Below, piece by piece: positions 1 to 7,899 of a stretch of 12,404 nucleotides of DNA. Position 1 is the stretch's first letter. Each line of letters opens with the position of its first letter. This DNA is from Hymenopellis radicata (lineage: Eukaryota > Basidiomycota > Agaricomycetes > Agaricales > Physalacriaceae), in NCBI GenBank assembly GCA_015501595.1, contig JADNRX010001225.1, positions 1-12,404 of the forward strand, given 5' to 3'. A model generated the notes under the pieces. That model was not told the DNA's origin and ran no database searches. It saw only the letters and a list, made by a program, of their open reading frames with translations. The position numbers and the translations under genes were made by a program.

Positions 1-582
1 AAATGTTCCAATAGACTTCTAGGGTGCCAATGCATCAGTCTGAGCAAGAGGACTGGGTAGAGCAAGTGCTGCTTGCCTGGGAGAGCAAAAGTGCGAATTT
101 CCCACAAATTGGACACTTTGGGCCTGTCTGGACTGGTTTTGGGGCTGGTTAGGCGGCTTCAGACAGTGCTCTAGAGGGGTATGGCATCAGTCCTGAGCAG
201 GAGGACTGGAGGGATCACGAACTGCTTGCCACTGGAGAAGGTGATGGTAAGAGGCAGAAGGCAGAGCGTGGGAACTTTTGCCTAAACCTTCTAGGGCGCC
301 CTGTGAGTGGCCTCTGTTGTTACTACAACACCAGACACAGGCTAGACAAGTCTAGGAAGAGCTCAGAGGATGGAGTAGCTGCAGTAATAGCAGCAGAGAG
401 TCAGCATTTAGTCAAACAATGCAGATTTTTGACCAAATGATGATTTGACTCGGTTTGACTCGGTTAAGCTAACTGAGTGGACTCCCTAAAGCAGGGAGTT
501 AGGTATAGGGGTATGGAGAGGTGTGGGGCATGCAGAGGCCTCTGAAAATGCTCCCTACCCTTGGAATCCGCATTTACATCGA
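1..582 (-). repeat. Left arm of long inverted repeat (unit U, inner part)
   Basis: This segment is the reverse complement of 11594-12175. I count 8 differences over 582 bases (four single-base indels that cancel in length, four substitutions), about 98.6% identity, so the copies are recent. Homology stops on the inner side after base 582, where Gypsy gag-like sequence starts; the outer side runs off the window. No coding potential is convincing. The unit carries small hairpins, such as an ACTCCCT/AGGGAGT stem near 483-502 and a CTAGAC/GTCTAG stem near 340-355, and a perfect CAGAGGCCTCTG palindrome near 535. In the right-hand copy the outer neighbour is the DIRS-type terminal repeat, so the sequence just left of base 1 probably starts with that repeat. 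This is either the tail of a second, oppositely oriented DIRS-like element or an independent repeat family. Confidence 0.9.
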
Positions 583-1150
583 GAAATGGGAACGTGAGAT
601 GCAAGCCGAATTCCAGACGCAATCCTTCCGTCAAAAGGGTCATGAGTCAGAGAAGCCAACCAATTTCTTGAGTCGCAGAGCGATATGGTCAAGAATGCTC
701 ACCACCGTAGAAGAGGGTGGCGAAGTGGAAGTCGAGCAGATCCTGAGAAAAGAAATTGATCTACGAAGCTCGTTTAGCATCATCTCGTTCCTCTGGAGAA
801 GCCCTTATTCCTTTACTCAAAAGTTTGGGAGTCAGCATGCCGCGACTAGGATCGAAATCAGAAGCTCACGAGGCTGAAGTAGGAAGAGAACTAGAAGTCT
901 TGGATTCAGAAGCTGCTACGCATGACACTTCTTGTCGCTATTGTCAAGAAGAGCATGGCAAAGCAGAAGGAATGATCACCTCCTCATCAACGAAGTCGGA
1001 TGGTTCAACGATCGAGTTCAGTGGAGCAGGCGCCATTCTCTGCGACGTCTATGCCTACGTCAACCTTCCATCCTATTCGAGTGAAAGAATCGTAACAGAG
1101 GTAGAAGCATACCTCGTACCCAACATGACAGTACCTATGAATCCTCTTTC
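583..1150 (+). pseudogene. gag-pro: Gypsy Gag C-terminus and protease remnant
   Basis: Frame 2 (583-about 755) reads like the end of a fungal Gypsy capsid, with RRAIWSRMLTTVEEGGEVEVEQILR. Reading continues in frame 3 (about 756-1150), implying a single-base frame change. A CRYC pair followed by an H near 935-960 resembles the start of a zinc knuckle, but the rest of the motif is not there. Near 1010-1140 the residues IEFSGAGAILCDVYAYVNLP and VPNMTVPM resemble the second half of a retropepsin. The D-S/T-G active site is absent. Similarity breaks off at about 1140, and the RT palm resumes at about 1165, so the end of the protease and RT motifs A and B were deleted. The frame also stays open leftwards into the inverted-repeat arm, which is a chance fusion. 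The assignment rests on family pattern and is moderate. Confidence 0.65.
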
Positions 1151-1155
1151 CGTTC

Positions 1156-2143
1156 TTGTGGAGCTTCTGCTTAGTATATATCGACGATATCATGGTTTAC
1201 TCTCGGTCCTACAAGGAACACATAGTCCACCTTGACCAGGTACTCACGGCTATTCAGCGAGCGGGCGTTACACTGTCTCCGAAGAAGTGTCATTTATTTT
1301 ATGACAGCATACAGCTGCTAGGCCATAAAGTAACGCGACTAGGGCTAGCCACGCACCAGCAAAAAGTGGAAGCTATCTTGCAGCTCGCCGCCCCTCGACG
1401 TGTTGCCGAGCTCCAAATCTTCATAGGCATGGCAGTGTACTTCACGGCGTTTATCCCTTACTTCGCAGATCGATGCACTCCATTATTCGAGTTATTGAAG
1501 AAAAGCGTCACATGGAAATGGTCGGAAGACAAAGAGAATACTTTCCAATCAGTAAAGAATGCTCTAGCATCTGCTCCGGTCCTCGCTCACCATGATGAAG
1601 CTCGCCCATACCGTTTGTACTCAGACGCATCAGATTTCACATTAGGATGTGCTCTACAGCAAGTTCAGAAGATTCGAGTCGAAGAACTGAAGCACACCAA
1701 CGAGAATAGTCAGCTTATGACGCGCAGGAGCCTGTCCCTAGGCTATTCACTCCTCTGAAGTCGAGGAATGACAACACTGACTACGAACAATCCTGGGGAG
1801 AGACCTTGGACACCACCGAAGTATGGGTTGAGAGGGTAATTGGATATTATTCTCGGTGCTTCCGAGGTGCCGAATCGCGTTACTCGGCCACTGAAAGAGA
1901 GGCATTAGCAGCTAAGGAGGGCTTAATCAAATTCCAGCCTTACATAGAGGGTACCAATATGTTCTTCTAGTCACCGATCATGCAGCGTTGCAATGGGCGA
2001 AAACATATGAGAATTCGAACCGTCGTCTCGCATCCTGACCGTCTTCTCAGCGTATGCACCTGGGTTAGAAATAATCCATCGTCCTGGGAGGGTTCACTCC
2101 AATGTTGACCCCTTATCACGTTTACCTCGACTACCACCGTTCT
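1156..2143 (+). pseudogene. pol: Gypsy reverse transcriptase (C-terminal half) and RNase H fragment
   Basis: RT copies element RNA into cDNA and RNase H removes the RNA strand. In frame 1 the RT motif C, LVYIDDIMVYSR, is at about 1168-1203. It is followed by LSPKKCHLF and LGHKVTRLGLA (motifs D/E), then FIGMAVYFTAFIP and SDASDFTLGCALQQVQ, which marks the start of the RNase H-like region (1620-1665). Frame 1 stops at 1758. The rest, with ESRYSATEREALAAKEGLIKFQPYIEG (1868-1950) and TDHAALQWAKTYENSNRRLA (1975-2030), lies in shifted frames. The end, near 2095-2143, resembles SNVDPLSRLPR of the RNase H terminus. There are at least three frame changes. About 50 residues between the LQQV and SATEREAL blocks are extra compared with most Gypsy RNase H domains. 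Motifs A and B are missing. Confidence 0.9.
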
Positions 2144-2154
2144 AGATTTCGCCA

Positions 2155-3394
2155 GTGGTAGAAGTCGGGCCTAGCATCCTTTTAGACACTGATTTGGCTG
2201 TGAGTCAGGAAGCGAACACCCCAGCTTTACGGGTGAACGAGGTTTCGATCGCCGAGCTGGTCAACTTTGCCGAGGTGAACATAGTCACTCGGTCCAAGAA
2301 AGCGGAACTCCAGGAGGGATTAAGAAACTCGGCAGGGTTCACTGGTGATCGACGGCAGGAAGAGAAAGATGGAACAAGGCTGTAGACGATGAAGAGCTAC
2401 AAAGTTTGACGTTATCAGACGAACTGTGGCACAGTATGGATGAGCGACTGAAGTTGCTGGTACATATGAGCACGGACGAGTTAGCGAAATGGCTGACCAC
2501 GTACCAGGACGACCCCATTATGAAGAGAACGTGGGAGTCAGCAGCGAGCATAAAGGAGAAATGGGTTCCGAGCAACCGATTCTTTAAGGACGCTGATGGG
2601 CTACTCTTTTTCTGTGACGCCGACTATCACCTGCGTTTGTGCATACCGAAATCCCTGCGATGGGAAATCATGATCGAAGCACACAAAGGAGCAATGGATC
2701 ATGCTCATCTCGGGTCGAGAGCCTGTGGTATAAGCTGTCAAGCCGATTTTACTGGAAACGAATGAAGGTCGACCTAAAGGACTTCTGTAAGACATGCGAC
2801 GTCTGTCAGAAGATAAAGAATGTCAACTTTGGGAAATTTGGTTACCTTTCTTCCAATCCTATTCCTCAGAATCCGTACGATAGCATATCGCTTGACTTCA
2901 TCGTAGACTTACCTATGTCGAACGGATTCAACGCCATGACGAAGCATGGTTCGTTTATTCCAACTACTACAGGGTTAACGACGGAAGAATTTGTGCAACT
3001 ATTCATCACGCACGTAGTCTGCAAGTACGGAGTACCTGGCAGCATGATTTCCGACCGTGACCTGCGTTGGACAGTGGACTTCTGGCGTGCTATCGCAAAG
3101 AAACTGCAAGTGCGTCTCGCTATGTCATCTGCGTGACATCTGCAACACGACGGGCAGACGGAGATCGTTAACCATCTGTTGGAGACCATGCTTCGCGCCT
3201 ACGTCGCACGGGACAAAGCGAGTTGGGCACTGTGGCTAGAAATGATGGAATTCGCTTACAATTCGCACCTGCACTCATCCACAGGAACCTCTTCCTTCAC
3301 GATGCTATATAGCTATCAGAGAATGACATCCGAGGGACAAAGGAGTTCCAAGCCGCAGTCGACTTTCATCGTCAAGCTGCTCGGGAAGCGATAG
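2155..3394 (+). pseudogene. int: Gypsy integrase (broken)
   Basis: Integrase inserts the cDNA into the host chromosome. A linker (2155-2385) and an N-terminal region (2406-2765, frame 3) lead to the zinc-binding domain. Its histidines (EAHKGAMDHAHLG) are in frame 3, while its cysteines (FCKTCDVCQ, about 2788-2814) are in frame 2, so a frame change splits the domain. The DDE core is visible: first Asp in SLDFIVDLP (GAC at 2894), second Asp in ISDRD (GAC at 3053) and Glu in GQTEIVN (GAG at 3161). About eight residues are missing between LPMSNGFNA and MTKHGSFIP. An in-frame TGA at 3134-3136 sits just before HLQHDGQTEIVN. The position usually holds H or R, so a CGA to TGA transition is plausible. 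The reading continues as LRAYVARDKASWALWL and FAYNSHLHSSTGTSSF. Another frame change follows at about 3300-3400. Confidence 0.93.
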
Positions 3395-3408
3395 CACACA
3401 GTCAGGCG

Positions 3409-3888
3409 ATGCAGGCCAAATACTACAACAGAGGGCGAAAACCGGCGAATGAAATCGACGTCGGGAAGTGCGTACTCATCAACCCACACGCGTTAGAATG
3501 GGTCGAAAGCACGGGTAAGGGAGCTAAATTCACGCAACGGTGGATAGGCCCCTTTGAAGTGACTGAGAAAGTATTCCCGACGACCTTCTGGCTGCGATTG
3601 AGCAATCAGTACCCGGGGATCTTCAATGTGGCTCACCTGCATCACTACTTCGAGGACGAGCTCATGAACAGTGGGCGTTCCATCTTGCCTAGTACCAGGA
3701 GTCATCGTCCTGAGATTGGGGAGGAGGAGATTGAGGAGATCGTAAATCACAGAACGACAACCAAAGGAACACAATTCCTAGTCCGCTGGAAAGGTCGAGG
3801 ACCTCAATTCAACTCTTGGCGGACAGCGACACAGCTTCGTAACGCATCGGAGATTCTTCGCGACTACCGGGCCGCACATAACGCTTAA
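3409..3888 (+). pseudogene. Gypsy integrase C-terminus with chromodomain
   Basis: This frame-1 segment continues integrase after a frame change. Residues 1-80 hold the GPY/F-type region: VLINPHALEWVES, GAKFTQRWIGPFEV, then FNVAHLHHY. Residues about 105-157 form a chromodomain: EEIEEIVNHR, TQFLVRWKGRGPQFNSW and LRNASEIL. In chromoviruses this module binds modified histone tails and steers insertion. The usual WKGY...TWEP reads WKGR...SWRT here, so one residue expected to help form the aromatic cage is changed and binding may be weak or lost. The segment ends with TAA at 3886-3888, the natural end of pol. It is open, but upstream damage means it is not made as part of a full polyprotein. The methionine at 3409 is internal and probably not a real start. 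Confidence 0.9.
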
Positions 3889-4098
3889 TGAATTCATTAT
3901 GTACCTCATGACAATCACGTCTTATCACGCCATCTGTTTATCTTTGTTATTCTCTGCTTCAGTCGGATCTGTGATCCAACGGATCCTTGCTTTCTTTCCC
4001 CCATCCCAGTTTTAGTCTAGGGAGCGCCGGACGTTGTCCATTCCTCCTGAAGCGAAAAGCTGTAGTGTTTTATCCACGGTTTCCAGGTTAAATCATTA
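3889..4098 (+). promoter_or_regulatory. Spacer between pol and the extra ORF, with pyrimidine tract
   Basis: This 210-bp gap has no coding signal. It holds a pyrimidine-rich run ending in AG (about 3985-4009) that looks like either a fungal core-promoter CT block or the polypyrimidine tract of a splice acceptor, 90 bases ahead of the ATG at 4099. A second candidate acceptor (TTCAG) is near 3958-3962. Either would give the downstream ORF its own mRNA, from an internal promoter or by splicing of the genomic RNA. Which one applies is inference. Confidence 0.35.
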
Positions 4099-6957
4099 AT
4101 GGATCCCTTTTTACTTACTACGTTTGACGGCAAAGTTCGAACTCTCCATCAGTACAATCTCAATGGTACAGTTTCTGTGGGATATCTGGGTGCCCGCAAT
4201 GTTCTGCCCCCTAACATCCTGTACACCGTCGACTTCCTGGATTTTAATCCACCTGCCGACTTCTTCGACAACAACCAAGGTTATGACGGATTATTCTCCC
4301 CAGCGATCTGGAACCCCGACACCCATTGGCGTGGCTGGATACCGATTCCACTGAACGCGGGGCAACCGGATAGCTCGTGGGTGACGAGGTTAATGGAGCC
4401 GACTCTGGCAGAGCTCGCCCTTGACCTCGACGACTATCAGTTGAATCACAACCTAGCCGTGACTGCCAAGTTCGAAGGCGCTAGGTGGTCAAAGACACTG
4501 GAGAACCTGAAGAAAAGCCTCAGCTGCCCCGAGAACGTCCCCACTCCCGCTAGTTTTCCATACGAAGAATTAGACTGCGTTTTCTCGTCGCAGTACGAAC
4601 TCGATCGCGTATACTGAAGTGTCACCTCCTGGAGGTTCTAGGATTCGCTGTTTGGTTCCGTGTTCTCCCCAACTGGGATCGAGGCCTGGACAACGACACC
4701 GTCGAGCTCATGAACAAAGTCATCGAACAGGTCGATCACATTCGAGGATTTATTATCGACGTCGGTAATGATTACTCCTCAATCAACCTAGACCTATGGC
4801 CTCGTTTCGACGTACCCGTGGTAGCCTACAACTTGGAGTCTTCCCCAGAAGTCGTGGCCAAGTTCGACGTGAACTTGTATGCAGCCATCGTCGCCCACGA
4901 AAGTCAAGGAGGCTCTCTAAAAGGGTTCGAACCTCCTGCAGCACTGGCACAGCAATGGGAGAACGTGCAAAAGTTAGACCTTCTCCTCCGTCCCCGTGTC
5001 ATAGTATCTTTTCTGAAGAATCTACGCGACGCGCAGTTTATCAAGACGGAAGCATCTGTACTAGCTATCGAAGCTCCAGGATGGATGCCACTGGTTCTCA
5101 GCTGCCATTTCTGGATCGCAATGAAATATTGGTTCGACTACGAGGTCTTACCGGAGCGGACGCCCCTGGAAGCACCCTTCCCGGAAGGCAGCAGGTCGTA
5201 TTCTACATGTGGCGTTGGTTGGAAAACTGGAAGATCGTCCTAGACAATCGGCAGGATAGAAAGGTGATTGGGAAAGCCATTGAACAAATGGAGAGTTTCC
5301 AGCCATACCCAACAAACCGAATGGCGCGCGAAGCTTTCAGGTGGACTAATGCCCCTCCGCGAGGACAGGAACATCGGAACGGCGCCTGGGCCTCTTACGG
5401 CGGCACCTCTCATCTGACGTTCCCGGAGTCCATGTTTGACACGTCTCCTAAGTATCTGAAATGGTACACCGAGCGTCCTTCGACTACGCCTCTATCGGGG
5501 TCTGCGCCGCCAGGTCTCAGTCTCGCGGACAGACTGGAAGTCATCACCCCCCCTCTGAACTCCAAAAGAAAGGGTAAAGACACGGCTGAGAATGAACAGT
5601 CTAAACGTCCACGTAATGCGCGTTCGTTAATTAACCGATTGTCGGAATCTTCTTCCTCCACGACTCATAAGAGTGAAGACACTAGCGACGAGGAAAGGGA
5701 TAGAGAAGTCACACCGGTTAGAGAGCCCTCCCAGATTTCTCGCACATCAGCGACGAGGAGTTTATGGACGCTAGGTCGTTACGAGATGATTTTACCCCGC
5801 TCACTCTCCACGAGTTCATTCCCGGTTCTCAGAGAAACCTCAGCCTAGACTATGGAGCGACGCCTTACGGGATCCCTGCCAGGCTGGTTCTGCCTGATAC
5901 GGTGGTACACTGGTCACCCAATAACGACCAAGCGGAACTGGAGTGTTGGATTCGTCTACCCCTTTCGGCACGGGTGGCGTTCAACTTAATCGTCTGGGGT
6001 TTAAAATGCTTACCAGTGAGGCCCAACAGTCATACTATTTTGGAAGAGTTACTCCTCTCGTCGGTCGCCAAAGCATACGGCTATCTGGTGTTGACACCCA
6101 TGCAAGAAGCTTACCTCCGTTACTTCGCGCTCCAGTTTTCCGAGGACTCATCAGCGGAAAGGCTGCTTCGAAGAATGACGGCGTACGCCATCGGGTTCCG
6201 AATCATGGAATGGACCCCAGAAATCCATCGCCTATCAGGGATTGACCTTCACTTCAGTGGCAAGGCCTCTTCTGCAAGGACCGCTCTGTGCAATTGGAGT
6301 TGGGGAGGCCGAGACATGGTCGATGACTGGTTCATGAAAGCTGGTGCCATTCCTCGTTCACCTCACGGAGCACGGGCAATGATAGAGTGAGGAGGTAATA
6401 TGGCTCGCATCGCTCTTCTCGCGGCCCCGGAAGCTACCTATATGGTTTTCCAAGGGCCATCCATTAACGTTACGCGACACGTATCGGGGTTTGTGGACAG
6501 TCAAAATGATTCAGATCTCGTACTCATCAGCGATGACCTTTCCATGGAGGAAGAAGCAATCATTTGGGGACACATGGAGCCCGTGAAGAACGACAAGGAC
6601 TGCGACCACCTCCACTTCATCTGGCCACCCGAGAATCTTATGGAGGAACTCATGAAACAAGTGTGGCCCAAAACAGGCGGAGCTGATTTCGCGGGTATTT
6701 GGTCGTTCACTTGTGACCGCATTTTTCGTCATATCTGGAAGGAACTATTAGTGGAGCAACATCATGAAGCTGTTTCACAGACTCCTGGTCAATTTGGTGC
6801 TCTCTTCTTCTATCGTAACTCGGACGATCACCAGCATTACGCTCCACGCCACTCCAACATTATGTGTGGCGTCAATATCGTGACCGACGGTTGGGTCTCG
6901 TCTTGGAAGAAGATCAAGTTATCATCGTTGGACTTGCCTGTTGAATTGTGTGAGTAG
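4099..6957 (+). pseudogene. Extra 3' ORF of the Gypsy element, unknown function, about 950 codons, broken
   Basis: I do not recognise a named domain. Five pieces follow each other: 4099-4617 (frame 1), 4618-about 5190 (frame 3), about 5190-5740 (frame 2), about 5722-6390 (frame 1) and 6400-6957 (frame 1). Each of the three frame changes goes the same way, as expected from single-base losses. The last two pieces share a frame and are separated by one TGA (6388-6390), so I read one original protein. Features: a conserved-looking LPPNILYTVDFLDFNPP near the start, many Trp residues, a hydrophobic HLLEVLGFAVWF segment, a bipartite basic NLS-like stretch (KRKGKDTAENEQSKRPR, about 5564-5614) and a Ser/Asp/Glu-rich linker. 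No signal peptide and no clear membrane anchor, so not a typical envelope protein. I recall similar unnamed multicopy proteins in agaricomycete genomes, unverified. A chance row of two genes (4099-6390, 6400-6957) is the alternative. Confidence 0.7.
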
Positions 6958-6975
6958 TCAGAAGCGTATCCGACT

Positions 6976-6985
6976 GGCGGGGTAG
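6976..6985 (+). promoter_or_regulatory. Polypurine tract next to the 3' LTR
   Basis: A G-rich stretch (ggcggggtag) directly precedes the TGTAAG start of the LTR, in the place where plus-strand DNA synthesis is primed in LTR retrotransposons. It is interrupted by C and T, which may be decay. It lies 19 bases after the stop of the extra ORF. Confidence 0.55.
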
Positions 6986-7257
6986 TGTAAGGATTCTTTT
7001 ATCATCAATTGTACTATACAAAAGTCGGCTACTATCTGCGGGCTTTGCCGGTAGAGTAGATAGTGGAGACAAATATGTGTCATCAATTCAATCAATCTTA
7101 TCTTTTACTATCGTGTCGCTGAGCACTGGTCGCAAACGTGCGCCGCTCATGCCGACGGTTCAAGAAGGTTACGATTCTCCTTTCATTCTGACATCTACAC
7201 CAACTACTCGCTGCCCTTCCGGAAGGCTACGCGAACCCGTAAGAGACAACTCTTACA
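6986..7257 (+). repeat. Putative 3' LTR of the Gypsy element
   Basis: The 272-bp segment starts TGTAAG and ends CTTACA, a 6-bp terminal inverted repeat of the TG...CA type. Its size is usual for fungal chromovirus LTRs. It follows a G-rich polypurine-like tract. Inside are a TACTATACAAAAG stretch (about 7011) that could act as a TATA-like box, an ACTATCT/AGATAGT inverted repeat (7031-7037 and 7058-7064) and a direct repeat TCATCAATT (7002 and 7080). The 5' LTR lies outside the preserved part, so the boundaries cannot be confirmed by comparison; the right end is the less certain one. Confidence 0.6.
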
Positions 7258-7290
7258 TGGGCTGGACGCGTCTGTGACGCGTCCAGCCCA
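7258..7290. repeat. Perfect 15-bp hairpin with two ACGCGT sites
   Basis: Arms 7258-7272 and 7276-7290 are perfectly complementary (TGGGCTGGACGCGTC and its complement) with loop TGT. The hairpin starts at the base after the proposed LTR end. Each arm contains ACGCGT, the MluI cell-cycle box bound by MBF-type fungal factors, at 7266 and 7277. Confidence 0.75.
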
Positions 7291-7681
7291 AACGGTGTGC
7301 ATTTCCCTTGCTTCTAATTCTTTCTTTCCTAATACACTTGTAGCTCTATTGTCCCGCAGGCGCGCTTTATTCGCTCCAGACGTCACTATCACCCCCCGCC
7401 GTACTACCCGCCATTGCCTCCGACACCACCACCACTGTCCTCTGAGCCGGTTTCTACATTCTGATCGCTCCCCACTCACTCTCCTTCGCCACCCTCCACC
7501 CCCCTATCCAATAATACATGTACGATGCATGCATCCCATGCTATTGCATGGGGTTGCATGTCCGCTGAACGGAGTGTTGAGCTCGAAGAAGCGGCGGTAA
7601 GCCGCTTGGGAGAGGGATGTGGGGTGAAACCGCAAAGAAAGGACGCAAAAAAGCGGAGCTAACTGTGACCAGATAACACAG
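7291..7681. other. Non-coding stretch with palindromes upstream of the DIRS-like element
   Basis: No supported gene. The left half (7291-7510) is pyrimidine-rich and low in complexity. The right half holds a perfect 12-bp palindrome GATGCATGCATC (7524-7535), an adjoining CCCATG/CATGGG stem (7535-7552) and an AAGCGGC/GCCGCTT stem with a 5-base loop (7589-7607). CTGTGACCAGATA occurs at 7663 and again at 7720 inside the terminal repeat. Bases 7653-7681 keep weak similarity to the far right end of the window, so the terminal repeat of the DIRS-like element may extend into this stretch. It may also serve as a 5' untranslated region. Confidence 0.5.
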
Positions 7682-7899
7682 ATTAGCTGGAGGGGAGTGA
7701 GACAGTGCAGAGAGCGCACCTGTGACCAGATAGCCCACAGAAGTGTCCTTGATAAGGAGTCCTTGAAAAGGAATGGGTATCTGGGCACAAAAGGCATCAG
7801 CTCTGAAGAGCTGGATATGAGACATTGGCACATACTGGAAGCAGAGGAAGCAGGAAGAGCTGTAGGGCTCTGGGGCTGTGGCAAATGGTTCCAATAGAC
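7682..7899 (+). repeat. Left inverted terminal repeat of the DIRS-like element
   Basis: This is the reverse complement of 12160-12375, with three differences by eye (two extra G here, one A/G). It includes the CAGCTC/GAGCTG hairpin near 7798-7813. The repeat runs past the Gag start codon at 7885 into the first five codons. In the right copy one G is missing just after the ATG, and reading there would hit a TAG at the fourth codon. The extra G here therefore keeps Gag open. Confidence 0.88.

Larger units (their letters stand above)
583..7257 (+). mobile_element. Degenerate 5'-truncated Ty3/Gypsy chromovirus with an extra 3' ORF
   Basis: The order is gag remnant, protease tail, RT-RNase H, integrase, chromodomain, a long extra ORF, polypurine tract and 3' LTR. 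This is the Ty3/Gypsy (Metaviridae) order with a chromovirus integrase. The 5' LTR, primer-binding site and most of gag are missing, because the left inverted-repeat arm abuts gag at 582/583. At least eight frame changes or stops and two in-frame deletions (protease to RT, and inside integrase) make it incapable of making its own proteins. Because the extra ORF (4099-6957) lies upstream of the polypurine tract and LTR, it most likely belongs to the element and is not host sequence. Target-site duplication cannot be tested without the 5' end. Confidence 0.85.

Noticed and set aside
521..582. Start of the 118-residue ORF lying inside the inverted-repeat arm
   Set aside because: The frame is open by chance across the junction; only the part after 582 resembles Gag.
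4607..4641. Intron at the first frame change of the extra ORF (GTATAC ... TAG)
   Set aside because: Only about 35 bases, below usual fungal introns, and the skipped bases read in frame 3 as plausible continuous protein; a single-base loss is simpler.
4099..6957. Viral-type envelope glycoprotein
   Set aside because: No signal peptide, no clear transmembrane segment, and an NLS-like stretch instead.
7258..7290. Intrinsic bacterial transcription terminator
   Set aside because: No T-run follows, and the elements are eukaryotic.
7274..7600. 108-residue + strand ORF
   Set aside because: Low-complexity His, Pro and Arg-rich reading in pyrimidine-rich DNA crossing a hairpin; no motif.
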